A stretch of 64,000 nt of DNA, taken from assembly GCA_029204225.1 (NCBI GenBank), contig CM055094.1, positions 19,922,458 through 19,986,457 on the forward strand. Reading direction: 5' to 3'. This document shows, one piece after another, positions 38,101-50,765 of the stretch. The position numbers and the translations under genes were made by a program. The notes under the pieces are model-generated. The model ran no database searches. It saw only the letters and a program-made list of their open reading frames with translations, and was not told the DNA's origin. Source of the stretch: Diphasiastrum complanatum. Its lineage: Eukaryota; Streptophyta; Lycopodiopsida; Lycopodiales; Lycopodiaceae. Position 1 is the stretch's first letter, and every line of letters begins with the position of its first letter.

Positions 38101-39890
38101 AGTAGAGAGATTTCAACCCAAATCAGTGTTGAATGTGTGGTTTTGACAAGCTCCAGTAGCACTACCCCTCAGCATTCTCATGCTAGATGTGACGATTTTT
38201 GTGTAATGTAGCAAGTCTTGGCAGCTTAGGGTTTTTGAAAATGGATGATGATGGCACTATGGATCCGCGGTGGATGTATGTAGATGGTGTCCAAGGTTGC
38301 GAAGGAGTAATCAAGCACGGTCGTAGCGAATGATAGATTGCCACTAAAAGATGGAAAATCGATGCTTTGAAGCTATAGCTTTTCAAAGCTTCTGAATTCC
38401 ATTTCCATGCTTGAAGAAGGAAGTACCAGCATCAAATCTTCTCCCATCAGAGTTTGTTTTCATTTCCTAAGAAGCATGCATGGCAGCACGGCAGTAAACC
38501 GTGATATTGTGAATTTTTGTAATGTTCTACAACATTTGCTTACATACATAGCTACACCAAATGAGAAAATTAAGGACCTAGATTCTTAAAGAGTTTTATG
38601 AGGTTGAAGTTCTAGTTTTTCTACAAATCGACTTCCTCTGAAAGTTTCTTTTTGGCGGAAATGATGCTATTATACCAAGTGTAGGCTAAGTTATAATGGC
38701 AAAGATCGAGTTCACAGCTCACCATGATTATGATCATTTGCAAGTAGCCTATTATAAGCAAATTGTGCTGCACTTTCGTGTTATTTTAGCACATTTGAAT
38801 GTAGCTTGTGATATTATTGGTTCGATATTCTAGTAGCTTTTTTGCACCATTTAAGGTAAGAGAAAGAGAGCACAATCAGATAATGATGCAATAGGTTCCA
38901 GAAAAATGTAAATCTGTTGTTCCGGTATCTCCAATTTCTAGGAATTTGGGCATGAAGACAATCCAGCTCGAATCATGCACAAAAAAATTGATGAGTGTTT
39001 GCCATCTTGTTTGCATGTATGTGATGATTTTTGTTGTTTAATTATATCGATGTCGATTGAAACTATAATAGCAATATTAAAAGTTCAACTTATATTAAAA
39101 GTTTTTTTTCAACTTATCTTGGGGCAAGTTCACAAATAGCAAGGCAACAAATTGGGACTCGGTAAGAACTCACTCCAAATGACTTTTTGAGCTTCACTAA
39201 CTTGTTCTCATGAATTTATCATTGTGTCTAACTTGCCATATACTAGTTTTATAAGTATTTGCTTGATCCTTTACTCTTAAATGCACCATAATGGTACCCC
39301 CCTTTGCATGTGCCATAGTCCTAGAGCTCTAAAATTAACAATGTATACACATGTATGGAAGTTTTCAAGACATACTGATGTTTTTGAATCCACTTGTCTT
39401 TAAGCTTAAACATGTTCTTTGTAGTTCCTGAAGAAGTCTTGAAAGTTTGAAGCTTGTGTGTTAAGCCAAGTGTTGTTGTAGTTCATTGTAGATGCTTGGA
39501 GTTGATTATTGGCCACCTCCAAGGACATAGCCTTGAAAAAATTTGTCTAGGCCCCTTCATTTTTTAACGCTTGCTTCTTGTACAATTAAATTACCTTCCA
39601 ATTTTTTCAAGCCTATTTGTGGTAAAGTATCTCACATCTCTATGGAACATATGCACAAAAGTGAATCACTTTCTGCCACGTGATGATAGTGATACATTGT
39701 GCACTAGGGAATCACATTGTTGATAAGTTGGATTCACATTTACATCATGAAGCAAATAGTCTTGTAAGTTTCGTGTTCAAGTGGATCGGAAGCTCACTCC
39801 AATGGATGTTGAGATTAATATATCATGCTATCTCTAGCCTAATAGCCACACACTAGACGTTTGGATCCAGAAAATATTCACACAAAGGGA
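38101..39890. repeat. S, R and T segments, non-coding
   Basis: S (38183-38400) and R (38510-39020) are reversed relative to 9180-10037. A partial T follows to 39300. From about 39301 to 39720 there is sequence seen only partly elsewhere (45025-45180, 50550-50700). No gene supported. Confidence 0.6.
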
Positions 39891-41313
39891 CACAGGTCTA
39901 TCACGTAGGTCTGCCACGTAATTTTCAATCAATCAAAAGGAAGGTAGATCCTTATCTTTAGTACTGTAATAGTTAGTTCTTAGACTTACTGAGATCTTAG
40001 AAATTAAATTTTAGGGTCAGCCCAAAGTTTTTGACAAGTGCTCATCAAGTGAATGCAATTCTAGTCAAGATTGTGTTCAATTTTGCTTGATTTGTGATAT
40101 AGTTTGGATTGATTAATGCTTGATGATTCAACTGATCTTGTAGGAATTATTTGAAGAGGCATATTTATGTGCATATGATTCCTTTTGGTTCAGGTTAGGT
40201 GAATCCTATATCCTTGTGAAGTCGAGATCAAGGAGGAGGCAGTTCTACATCCAATTTTTATGTAAATTCAAGCTAGTTTCCATTCTTGTTAACATTAATA
40301 GATATGATTTGGCTTAAGATCGGGTAGGATCTTATTGAGAGGTCAAGTTTTGAGCTTTATCAAGTCCCTAGGTAGTGGGATATCTAGTCTTTTAATCATT
40401 TCTATTTTGCATCTATTCAAGAAGAAGCAAACTCAAAGTCCAGCAAATGTTGGTCAAGAGGAAGAGGAGAGCTCTCATGAAGATTTTGTCATGATGCCAA
40501 GTTTCTCTTCTTCAAGCATAAGAGGTGAAGACCCTTGGTGGATAGATAGTGGGGCTAGCTCCCACATGACAAATAAGAGGGAGTATTTTTCAACCTTATC
40601 TACCTATGAAGGACCTATCAAGTCAATTTTTACAGCAAATAATTATGCTTGTAAGATAGAAGAAATAGGATCCATACCTTTATGCTTGGAATTTTCAAGG
40701 AAAATCAAGATTGATGGAGTACTGTACATTTCTAGTATCACTAAGAACTTGCTTAGTGTAGGACAATTGCTTGACAATGGTTTGATTGCGGAGTTCGCCA
40801 CAAATACATGTAACATCGAGAAGGATGGGAAGATCATTGCTAAAGGCATAAGGTTTGGAAGATTGTTCAAACTAGATGCCTATTTGAATGCTAATATTGT
40901 GATGCTAGCCAGGGAGACCAAGTTATCCAAACATATTCTACAGCACAAAAGACTTGGCCACATCAACTCAGAATCCATGTAGATCATGTGCGAGGAGGAG
41001 CCTGCCTCAGGACTTCCAAGATCCTTAGCAAAGTTTATATGATGTTCTAACTCTCTACAATGACAACATTTCAGTCCAACACCTTGCAACCAACCCAATC
41101 TTCCATGCAAGACCAAAACATATCAAGATCTCTCATCATTTTGTGTCACAGGAGGTGCAATCTAAGGAGATATCTTTGGAGCATGTGGCAAGTAGTGAAT
41201 GTGTTGCTGATATCCTCACTAAACCACTTCAAAGAGCTGCATTTGTGAAGTTAAGGTCAGCCCTAGGGTTGATAGCAATTCTATGTTATCTTCAAACTAG
41301 TTGTGAGGAGGAG
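39890..41313 (+). mobile_element. Copia family 2, internally deleted derivative
   Basis: The leader (39900-40230) equals the leader at 45350-45680. It is joined to protease and pre-integrase coding sequence (40416-40982: WWIDSGASSHMTNKREYFST, LSVGQLLDNGLIAEF, then HKRLGHINSESM). At about 41070 it jumps to the RNase H tail (NPIFHARPKHIKISHHFVSQ, SSECVADILTKPLQ). A polypurine tract GAGGAGGAG lies at 41305-41313. The zinc knuckle, integrase core and reverse transcriptase are gone. Non-autonomous at best. Confidence 0.75.
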
Positions 41314-41950
41314 TGTTAAATTTACACAAGCTAGTTTGCATAAATTCCACTTGTAAATGACTTTGAGGCCATGATGTGGGATGTCACACGTGCCAGAAGC
41401 ATATGATACGTTATTCTAAGTCAAATTATTAACCTAGCTTTGCAATGGTACCTTTGGAATGTGTCCAAAGAGTGCATAGATAGGGTAGAGAAAAAGTAGG
41501 AGCTTAAAATAGCAATTTTTGCATTGTTTTTGGATCTCAAGGTATCGACCCTAAATAGGGTGGACCAGTGGATCTTTAGGTTGGATGTTAGGGTTAGGTT
41601 GTGATGATTACATAGAAGCCGTAATACGCTCAAATTCGAGCTCCACATGTATAAATATGTGATGGTATTTCCATCCAATTATGAGCAAAATTGAGATTTT
41701 CCTTCTTGACTAGTTTAAGTCTATGATTTGACTGATGAATGCTATTGGCTTATGATTTTTTATGATCATTGAATGAGATTGGAGCTGCAGGTATAGTATG
41801 CAGGCAACAGCAAGCCGTACATCCACATGTGTGAAGAGTTTTGGAGATAATTCATGGAGTTCAAGCCAAGATAAACTAGGAATCAATGCATTGATTAGTA
41901 ATCTAGCTTCTAGATCTTGTTTGGATTTTAAGTAGGTGCTTTCTCCATCA
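41314..41950 (+). mobile_element. Candidate 3' LTR of copia family 2
   Basis: Starts TGTTAAATTTACACAAGC directly after the polypurine tract, as a 3' LTR should. It ends perhaps at CTCCATCA (41950), where TAGTATCAAATGAG resembles a primer binding site. No second copy in the window confirms the far end. Confidence 0.45.
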
Positions 41951-43893
41951 TTTCTAGTATCAAATGAGTTTATTTTGCTGTATTTTTATCAAAAAGAACC
42001 CCAACCTCCTGCTAGTGAAAAAGTGGGTGATAAAGGGGAGTTTGCTGATGTCCTAGTTCAGGATAAATGTGGTTACAGTTGTCAAGGAAATTGTGGAAGA
42101 GGTGTCAATTGACACTGCAATGGCTCCTTCAAAAAAACAAAAAAATGTAAATGATCTTGATGATTTCTGGGAGTAATAAATTCTCTTTTATTTTAGAAAA
42201 CAATTGCGTTTATATTTCTTGAAATATTGTGTATTGAAATCTTTTTGATTAATTTAATGTTTTTAAATTTGTATGTATTAAAAACATAGATTTAGCAGTT
42301 TTTTAAATATTAGCAAAACTAAAATTGCAACGAACTGTCAAGTTTTTAATATTTTATTTTTTCGTTGTGTTTTTATAAGAAGTTTTTAGAAATAATTTCA
42401 TTTGCAATCATTTAATGTTTAAATATAAGTAAAGATTTAAATACTGATTAAAATTTTGTCATAAGCAAAAAGGTTTTTTTTAGTTATTCTAATGGTTGTG
42501 TCCAGTGGTTTTATTTTGAATAGTATTATTATTTCATATAAGTTAATTCGTAATTATTAACAAAAATCTATTAACAAAATTTTAGTAGGTTGATTAATTT
42601 TCTTGCAAAATACAACATTTTTTTTAGCATTACAATATCTTTATTTGAAGCATTATAAATATGGATATTTTTTTTATAAAATTAAAAAAAAAAGACAGAA
42701 AAGAAATGGGTCTCCATGTCATTTTTTTTTTTTGGGTCATCGTGTTTCATGATGAACAATATTAGTAAATTCTTCCCTGGTGCATTCTTCCAAAATCAAA
42801 TGAATGGCTTTTGTCTTTGGCTACACAAGCTCGCCAGAGATGTTGTCAAGTCACACCTACTTTTCTCTTTTTATGCCAGCACATGATTGATTTGCTGCAA
42901 ACCCTTCTGCTAAACTCCTTGCCAACTTAGGAGATGCTGAAAACATCAGAGAGATTGAACGCCTCCTCAAAAGACCAAATTTTTTCGCTGTCCAAGATAA
43001 ATTCTTCCAAAACTCAAATGAAAGACCTGGTTCTTTCAACCTAAACAACCCTAGTTTGGTGGTTTCTGGACAAAATATGAGAAAAAGAAAGAAGTATACA
43101 TGATATAAAGGAAAGAAAGGACAAGGGAGTGGTGCAAAAGAAGACTTACCGGCTAAAAGACTAAACTTTTACAGGGATTAACTGGCTCGCAGGATGTTGA
43201 GGATCTGCATAGAAGAACTCTCACTAGGAATACGGTGGATCGACTACAACTCAGCACACACAAGGACAAGGCAAAGATATTTTTATATTTACGCTACTGT
43301 AATAGAATGTTTGAGACCATTCATGTGAGACACTTTTACACTTGTATTTTATTACAGATCTTTGGCCTTATATACACAAGTCCTTCCATGATATTGTGTT
43401 TGCTTGGTCATACTTACCTAACATCAAAAGTGAATGGTACTTTTTGTTTGATGTTTTCTGCAATTTTGAAATTGAAAATCTATCTTTATGTTCTTGCTCT
43501 TTTCTGAAACATTTCAAAGATTTCATTTTGGAAAAAATTGACTATGAGCTTAAAACAGACTTCAATATAATTAGAAGTATGTACCTCAGAAAATCTTACC
43601 TATTTAGGAAAAACATCATTGAACTCTTGTTTTAAATCTTGCATTAAAAGCTGTTCTTGATGCTAATTTTTGGTGTTAAAGCATGTTAACACATTCACAT
43701 CATCATTCACATCACAATGCATACGAGATTTCAAAATAAGATGAAAAAGCTCATACTTAGAATCATGTAGTTTTTCCATAACTTCCGCCGAGCAAACCAT
43801 CGATGATGGGAGTACATTAGTCTCCCCATAAATAGAGACTATCTGGTCAAACTTATCTTTAAATAACATAGTATGGTTTTTAAAATCTATTTA
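41951..43893. repeat. G segment with Ty3-type protease tail, array unit 1
   Basis: AT-rich stretch (42180-42700), the conserved 63-codon minus-strand frame (43048-42857, MFRLKEPGLSFEFWKNLSWT), and the protease tail (43869-43663, FKDKFDQIVSIYGETNVL). Compared with the left arm it carries a 12-base duplication giving CDVNDDVNV. It ends in the ATCTATTTACAAGTGGAGTC joint to P, shared with 49361 and 52546. Confidence 0.6.
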
Positions 43894-45340
43894 CAAGTGG
43901 AGTCTCGGCTCGATCGACTGTGGAGGGCTTCGGATCAGTCGACTTTTGATGGACTCGGTTCAGTCAACTTTGTATGCAGAGTATCGACGCTCAACTTGGT
44001 CCACAGTGAATGCATAGTATGGACGCTCGGCTCGGTCCATGGTGATTGCAGAGTATGGGGGCTCGGCCCTATGAGCAGTGTATGTAGAGTATTGCTCGGC
44101 AGTGTATGGAGACTAGAAATTTGTGGAAAAATTTGGAGCAATGTCGCTCTGATAGGATGTGGAAACGATGATGTTTCTTCGCGATAACGTACTAGTAGAG
44201 AGCTTTCAACCCAAATCGGTGTTGAATGTGTGGTTTTGACAAGCTCCAGTAGCACTACCCCTCAGCATTTGGCTTGTGCTAGATGTGACGATTTTTGTGT
44301 AATGTAGCATGTCTCGGCAGCTTAGGGTTTTTGAAAATGGATGATGATGGCGCTCTGGATCCACGGTGGATGTATGTAGATGTTGTCCAAGTATGCATAG
44401 ATGTGACGATTCTTGAGTAATGTAGATGTAGATGGTGTCCAAGGATGCGAAGGAGTAATAAAGCATGGTCGTAGCAAATGATAGATCGCCACTAAAAGAT
44501 GGAAAATCAATCCTTTGAAGCTATAGCTTTTCAAAGCTTCTGAATTCCATTTCCATGCTTGAAGAAGGAAGTGCCAGCATCAAATCTTCTCCCATCAGAG
44601 TTTGTTTGCATTTCCTAAAAAGCATGTATGGCAGCATGGCAGTAAAGCATGATATTGGGACTTTTTTGTAATGTTCTGCAACATTTGCTTACATACATAG
44701 CTACACCAAATGAGAAAATTAAGGACCTAGATTCTTAAAGAGTTTTATGAGGTTGAAATTCTAGTTTTTCTACAAATCAACTTCCTCTGAAAGATTCTTT
44801 TTGGTGGAAATGATGCTAGTTATACCAAGTGTAGGCTAATTTGTAATGGCAAAGATCGAGTTTGCAGCTCACCATGATTATGATCATTTGCAAGTAGCCT
44901 ATTATAAGCAAATTGTGCTGCACTTTAGTGTTATCTTAGCACATTTGAATGTAGCTTGTGATATTATTGGTTCGATATTCTAGTAGCTTTTTTGCGCCAT
45001 TTAAGGTAAGAAAAAGAGAGCACAATCTTTAACGCTTGCTTCTTGTACAACCAAATTACCTTCCAATTTTTTCAAGCCTATTTGCGGTAAAGTGTCTCAC
45101 ATCTCTATGGAAAATATGCACAAAAGTGAATCACTTTCTGCCACGTGATGATAGTGATACATTATGCACTAGGGAATCACATTGTTGATAAGTTGGATTC
45201 ACATTTACATCATGAAGCAAATAGTCTTGTAAGTTTCGTGTTCAAATGGATCGGAAGCTCACTCCAATGGATGTTGAGATTAATATATCATGCTATCTCT
45301 AGCCTAATAGCCACACACTAGATGTTTGGATCCAGAAAAT
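43894..45340. repeat. P, S and R segments, array unit 1
   Basis: P minisatellite to about 44170. S (44280-44570) contains a partial internal duplication (GATGTGACGATT at 44282 and 44400). R runs to 45030, then the 39590-39890-type sequence. No gene supported. Confidence 0.6.
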
Positions 45341-45349
45341 ATTCACACA

Positions 45350-46498
45350 AAGGGACATAGGTCTACCATGTAGGTCTGCCACGTAGTTTTCAATCATTCA
45401 AAAGGAAGGTAGATCCTTATCTTTGGTACTATAATAGTTAGTTCTTAGACTTATTGAGATCTTAGAAATTAAATTTTAGGGTCAGCCCAAAGTTTTTGAC
45501 AAGTGCTCATCAAGTGAGTGCAATTCTAGTCAAGATTGTGTTCAATTTTGCTTGATTTGTGAGATATTTGGATTGATTATTGCATGATGATTCAACTGAT
45601 CTTGTAGGAATGATTTGAAGAGGCATATTTATGTGCATATGATTCCTTTTGGTTCAGGTTAGGTGAATCCTATATCCTTGTGAAGTCGAGATCAAGGAGG
45701 AGGCAGTCGAGATCAATGAATGCATATCTTTTGGATTTACATGATAGATTGAATGCTTCTAATTATTCAATTTGGAAGCTAAGAATTGAATCAATCCTTA
45801 TTTTACAAGATCTAATGGATATAGTGAGTGGCGAAGAGGATGAGCCTATTCACCCTCGAGAAGCTACAAAATACAAAAGGAGGTGGAAGGGGCTCTCCAT
45901 CGTATAAAATGAATGTAGCTCATGAGCTTCTTAAGGAGGTAGGTGCTTGCATCTTGGCTCAAGAATCATGGGAAACTCTTCAAAAGATATATGAATCCAA
46001 GAATACTTCAAGGTTGATATCCTTGAAGAATCAAATCCATATGTGCTGAGAGTCAAGGACTTAAACAAAGAGCTTTCTTACATAGGAGATTCTATTAAGG
46101 AAAGTGAACTTGTTCAATCAATCTTGAATGGTTTAAGTATGGATTTTGCTAAATTGGTGCAAGGCTATGCAATCATGGGCAAGTTGCCTTCACTTGAAGA
46201 TCTCCAAGGATTCCTCATGGTCGAGGAGAGTAGGAGAACTCACATCAAGTCAAGGATGCAGAAGCTCTCCCTCAATGATGGAGATGACAAGGCTTTTTTC
46301 ATCAAGGTCAAGAGAAAATACAAAGGCAAAGGTGTTGCATTCAAGAAGAACCAAGTCAAAGCTCGAGCAAGCCAAAGAAGGATAAGTCGAAGATCAAATG
46401 CTACTTTTGTGGCAAGACATGGCACTATGCCTCGGAGTGCATCAAGAAGAAGCAAACTCAATGTCAAGAAAACCTTGGTCAAGAGGAAGAGGAGAGCT
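45350..46498 (+). pseudogene. Copia family 2 gag, frameshifted
   Basis: The leader is followed by gag from about ATG 45716: MNAYLLDLHDRLNASNYSIW, then a frameshift near 45895. Next come KMNVAHELLKEVGACILAQE and IYESKNTSRLISLKNQ, a second shift near 46048, then NKELSYIGDSIKESELVQSI, LPSLEDLQGFLMVEESRRTH and a lysine-rich stretch. The zinc knuckle region (about 46398-46440) is present in another frame. At 46498 gag is fused in register to the P minisatellite. Inactive; its 3' half supplied the chimeras at 1286 and 33241. Confidence 0.8.
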
Positions 46499-47078
46499 CA
46501 GTCCACGGTGATTGCAAAGTATGGGGGCTCGGCTCTTCGAGCAGTGTATGTAGAGTATTGCTCGGCAGTGTATGGAGACTAGAAATTTGTGGAAAAATTT
46601 GGAGCAATGTCGCTCTGATAGGATGTGGAGACGATGATGTTTCTTCGCGATAACGTACTAGTAGAGAGCAACCCAAATCGGTGTTGAATGTGTGGTTTTG
46701 ACAAGCTCCAGTAGCACTACCCCTCACCATTTGGCTTGTGCTAGATGTGACGATTTCTGTGTAATGTAGCATGTCTCGGCAGCTTATGATTTTTGAAAAT
46801 GGATGATGATGGCGCTCTGGATCCACGGTGGATGTATGTAGATGGTGTCCAAGGATGCGTAGATGTGACGATTCTTGTGTAATGTAGCATGTCTCAGCAG
46901 CTTAGGGTTTTTGAAAATGGAGATTGATGGCACTCTGGATCCATGGTGGATGTATGTACATGGTGTCCAAGGATGCGAAGGAGTAATAAAGCATGGTCGT
47001 AGCGAATGATAGACCGCCACTAAAAGATGGAAAATCAATCCTTTGAAGCTATAGCTTTTCAAAGCTTCTGAATTCCAT
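46499..47078. repeat. P and duplicated S segments
   Basis: P fragment to about 46640, then S with an internal tandem duplication of about 120 bases (TGTGACGATT-CTGTGTAATG at 46746 and 46864). The same duplication occurs at 49740-49945, so these two units share a recent ancestor. Confidence 0.6.
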
Positions 47079-49360
47079 ATGCCTCCATGTCATTTTTTTT
47101 TCTTGGGTCGTCGTGTTTCATGATGAACAATCTTAGTAAATTCTTCCCTGGTGCATTCTTCCAAAATCAGATGAATGGCTTTTTTCTTTGGCTACACAAG
47201 CTCGCCAGAGATGTTGTCAAGTCACACCTACTTTTCTCTTTTTACGCCAGCACATGATTGATTTGTTGTAAACCCTTCTACTAAACTCCTTGCCAACTTA
47301 GGAGATGCTGAAAATATCAGAGAGATTGAACGCCTCCTCAGAAGACCACGTTTTTCACTGTCCAAGATAAATTCTTCCAAAACTCAAATGAAAGGCCTGG
47401 TTCTTTCAATCTAAACAACCCTAGGTCGGTGGTTTCTGGACAAAATATGGGAAAAAGAAAGAAGTATACATGATATAAAGAAAAGGATGGACAAGACAGT
47501 GGTGCAAAAGAAGACTTACTGGCTAAAAGACTGAACTTTTACAAGTATTAACTAGCTCATAGGATGATGAGGAACTGCATAGAAGAATTCTGACTAGGAA
47601 TACGGTGGATCGACTACAGCTCAGCATGCGCAAGGACAAGCAGAGATATTTTTACATTCACGCTACTGTAATAGAATGTTTGAGACCATTCATGTGAGAT
47701 ACTTTTACACTCGTATTTTATTACAATCTTTGGCCTTATATACACAAGTCCTTCCATAATATTGTGTTTGCTTGGTCATACTTACCTAACATCAAAAGTG
47801 AATGGTACTTTCTGTTTGATGTTTTATGCAATTTTGAAATTGAAAATCTATCTTTATGTTCTTGCTCTTTTCTAAAACATTTCAAAGATTTCATTTCAGA
47901 AAAATTTGATTATGTTCTAACAACGGATTGCAATATAATTAGAAGTATGTACCTCAGAAAATCGTAGCTATTTAGGAAAAACATCATTGAACTCCATATA
48001 AGCTAATTTGCAATTATTAACAAAAATCTATTAACAAAATTTTAGTAGGTTGATTAATTTTCTTGCAAAATACAACATTTCTTTTAGCATTACAATATCT
48101 TTATTTGAAGCATTTTAGATATGGATATTTTTTTTATAAAATTAAAAAAAAAAAGCGACAAAAAAAAAAATGGGTCTCCATGTCATTTCTTTTTTTTTTG
48201 GATCATCGTGTTTCATGATAAACAATCTTAGTAAATTCTTCCCTGGTGCATTCTTCCAAAATCAGATGAATGGCTTTTTTCTTTGGCTACACAAGCTCGT
48301 CAGAGATGTTGTCAAGTCACACCTACTTTTCTCTTTTTACGCCAGCACATGATTGATTTGCTGCAAACCCATCTGCGAAACTCCTTGCTGACTTAGGAGA
48401 TGCTGAAAACATTAGAGAGATTGAACGCCTCCTCAAAAGACCAAATTTTTTCGTTGTCCAAGATAAATTCTTCCAAAACTCAAATGAAAGGCTAGGTTCT
48501 TTCAACCTAAACAACCCTAGTTCGATGGTTTCTGGACAAAATATGGGAAAAAGAAAGAAGTATACATGATATAAAGGAAAGAAAGGACGAGGGAGTGGTG
48601 CAAAAGAAGACTTACCGGCTAAAAGACTAAACTTTTACAGGGATTAACTGGCTCGTAGGATGTTGAGGATCTGCATAGAAGAACTCTCACTAGGAATACG
48701 GTGGATCGACTACAGCTCAGCACGCATAAGGACAAGGCAAAGACATTTTTACATTTACGCTACTGTAATAGAATGTTTGAGACCATTCATGTGAGACACT
48801 TTTACACTTGTATTTTATTACAGATCTTTGGCCTTATATACACAAGTCCTTCCATGATATTGTGTTTGCTTGGTCATACTTACCAAACATCAAAAGTGAA
48901 TGGTACTTTTTGTTTGATGTTTTCTGCAATTTTGAAATTGAAAATCTTTCTTTATATTCTTGCTCTTTTCTGAAACATTTCAAAGATTTCATTTTGGAAA
49001 AATTCGATTATGTGCTTAAAACGGACTGCAATATAATTAGAAGTATGTACCTCATAAAATCTCACCTATTTAGGAAAAACATCATTGAACTCTTGTTTTA
49101 AATCTTGCATTAAAAGCTATTCTTGATGCTAATTTTTGGTGTTAAAGCATGTTAACACATTCACATCATCATTCACATCACAATGCATACGAGATTTCAA
49201 AACAAGATGAAAAAGCTCATACTTAGAATCATGTAGTTTTTCCATAACTTTCGCCGAGCAAAACATCGATGATGGGAGTACATTAGTCTCCCCATAAATA
49301 GAGACTATCTGGTCAAACTTATCTTTAAATACCATAGTGAGGTTTTTAAAATCTATTTAC
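47079..49360. repeat. G segments, array units 2 (partial) and 3
   Basis: A partial G (47079-47990) whose conserved short frame is broken, then a complete G (47995-49360) with the minus-strand frame 48514-48323 and the protease tail 49335-49129. The second begins at CATATAAGCTAATTTGC. No gene supported. Confidence 0.6.
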
Positions 49361-50765
49361 AAGTGGAGTCTCGGCTCGATCGACTGTGGAGGGCTTCGGA
49401 TCGGTCGACTTTTGATGGACTCAGCTCAGTCAACTTTGTATGCAGAGTATGGACGCTCAGCTTGGTCCACAGTGAATGCATAGTATGGACGCTCGGCTTG
49501 GTCCACGGTGATTGCAAAGTATGGGGGCTCGGCTCTATGAGCAGTGTATGCAGAGTATTGCTCGGCAGTGTATGGAGACTAGAAATTTGTGGAGAAATTT
49601 GGAGCAATGTCGTTCTGATAGGATGTGGAGACGATGACGTTTCTTCGCGATAACGTACTAGTAGAGAGCAACCCAAATCGGTGTTGAATGTGTGGTTTTG
49701 ACAAGCTCCAGTAGCACTACCCCTCAGCATTTGTTGTGCTAGATGTGACGATTTTTGTGTAATGTAGCATGTCTCGGCAACTTAGGGTTTTTGAAAATGG
49801 ATGATGATGGCGCTCTGGATCCACGGTAGATGTATGTAGATGGTGTCCAAGGATGCGTAGATGTGACGATTCTTGTGTAATGTAGCATGTCTCGGCAACT
49901 TAGGGTTTTTGAAAATGGATGATGATGGCGCTCTGGATCCATGGTGGATGTATGTAGATGGTGTCCAAGGATGCGAAGGAGTAATAAAGCATGGTCGTAG
50001 CGAATGATAGATCGCCACTAAAAGATGGAAAATCAATCCTTTGAAGCTATAGCTTTTCAAAGCTTCTGAATTCCATTTCCATGCCTGAAGAAGGAAGTGC
50101 TAGCATCAAATCTTCTCCCATCAGAGTTTGTTTGCATTTTCTGAAAAGCATGCATGGCAGCATGGCAGTAAAGCATGATATTGGGACTTTCTTGTAATGT
50201 TCTGCAATATTTCCTTACATACATAGCTACACCAAATGAGAAAATTAAGGACCTAGATTCTTAAAGAGTTTTATGAGGTTGAAATCCTAGTTTTTCGGCA
50301 AATCAACTTCCTCTGAAAGTTTCTTTTTGGTGGAAATGAAGCTATCTATACCAAGTGTAGGCTAATTTGTAATGGCAAAGATCGAGTTTGCAGCTCACCA
50401 TGATTATGATCATTTGCAAGTAGCCTATTATAAACAAATTGTGCTGCACTTTCGTGTTATCTTAGCACATTTGAATGTAGCTTGTGATATTATTGGTTCG
50501 ATATTCTAGTAGCTTTTTTGCGCCATTTAAGGTAAGAGAAAGAGAGCAAAATCTTTAACGCTTGCTTCTTGTACAACCAAATTACCTTCCAATTTTTTCA
50601 AGTCTATTTGCGGTAAAGTGTCTCACATCTCTATGGAACATATGCACAAAAGTAAATCACTTTCTGCCACGTGATGATAGTGATACATTGTGCACTAGGG
50701 AATCACATTGTTGATAAGTTGGATTCACATTTACATCATGAAGCAAATAGTCTTGTAAGTTTCGT
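49361..50765. repeat. P, duplicated S and R, array unit 3
   Basis: P to about 49650, S with the ~120-base duplication (49740, 49858), R (50190-50560), and the 39590-type spacer to the joint at 50765. No gene supported. Confidence 0.6.

Noticed and set aside
43235-43635. Plus-strand 90-97 codon frames in G (MDRLQLSTHKDK; FAWSYLPNIKSEWYFLF)
   Set aside because: Antisense to the protease tail and short G frame, A/T-rich and interrupted differently in each copy.
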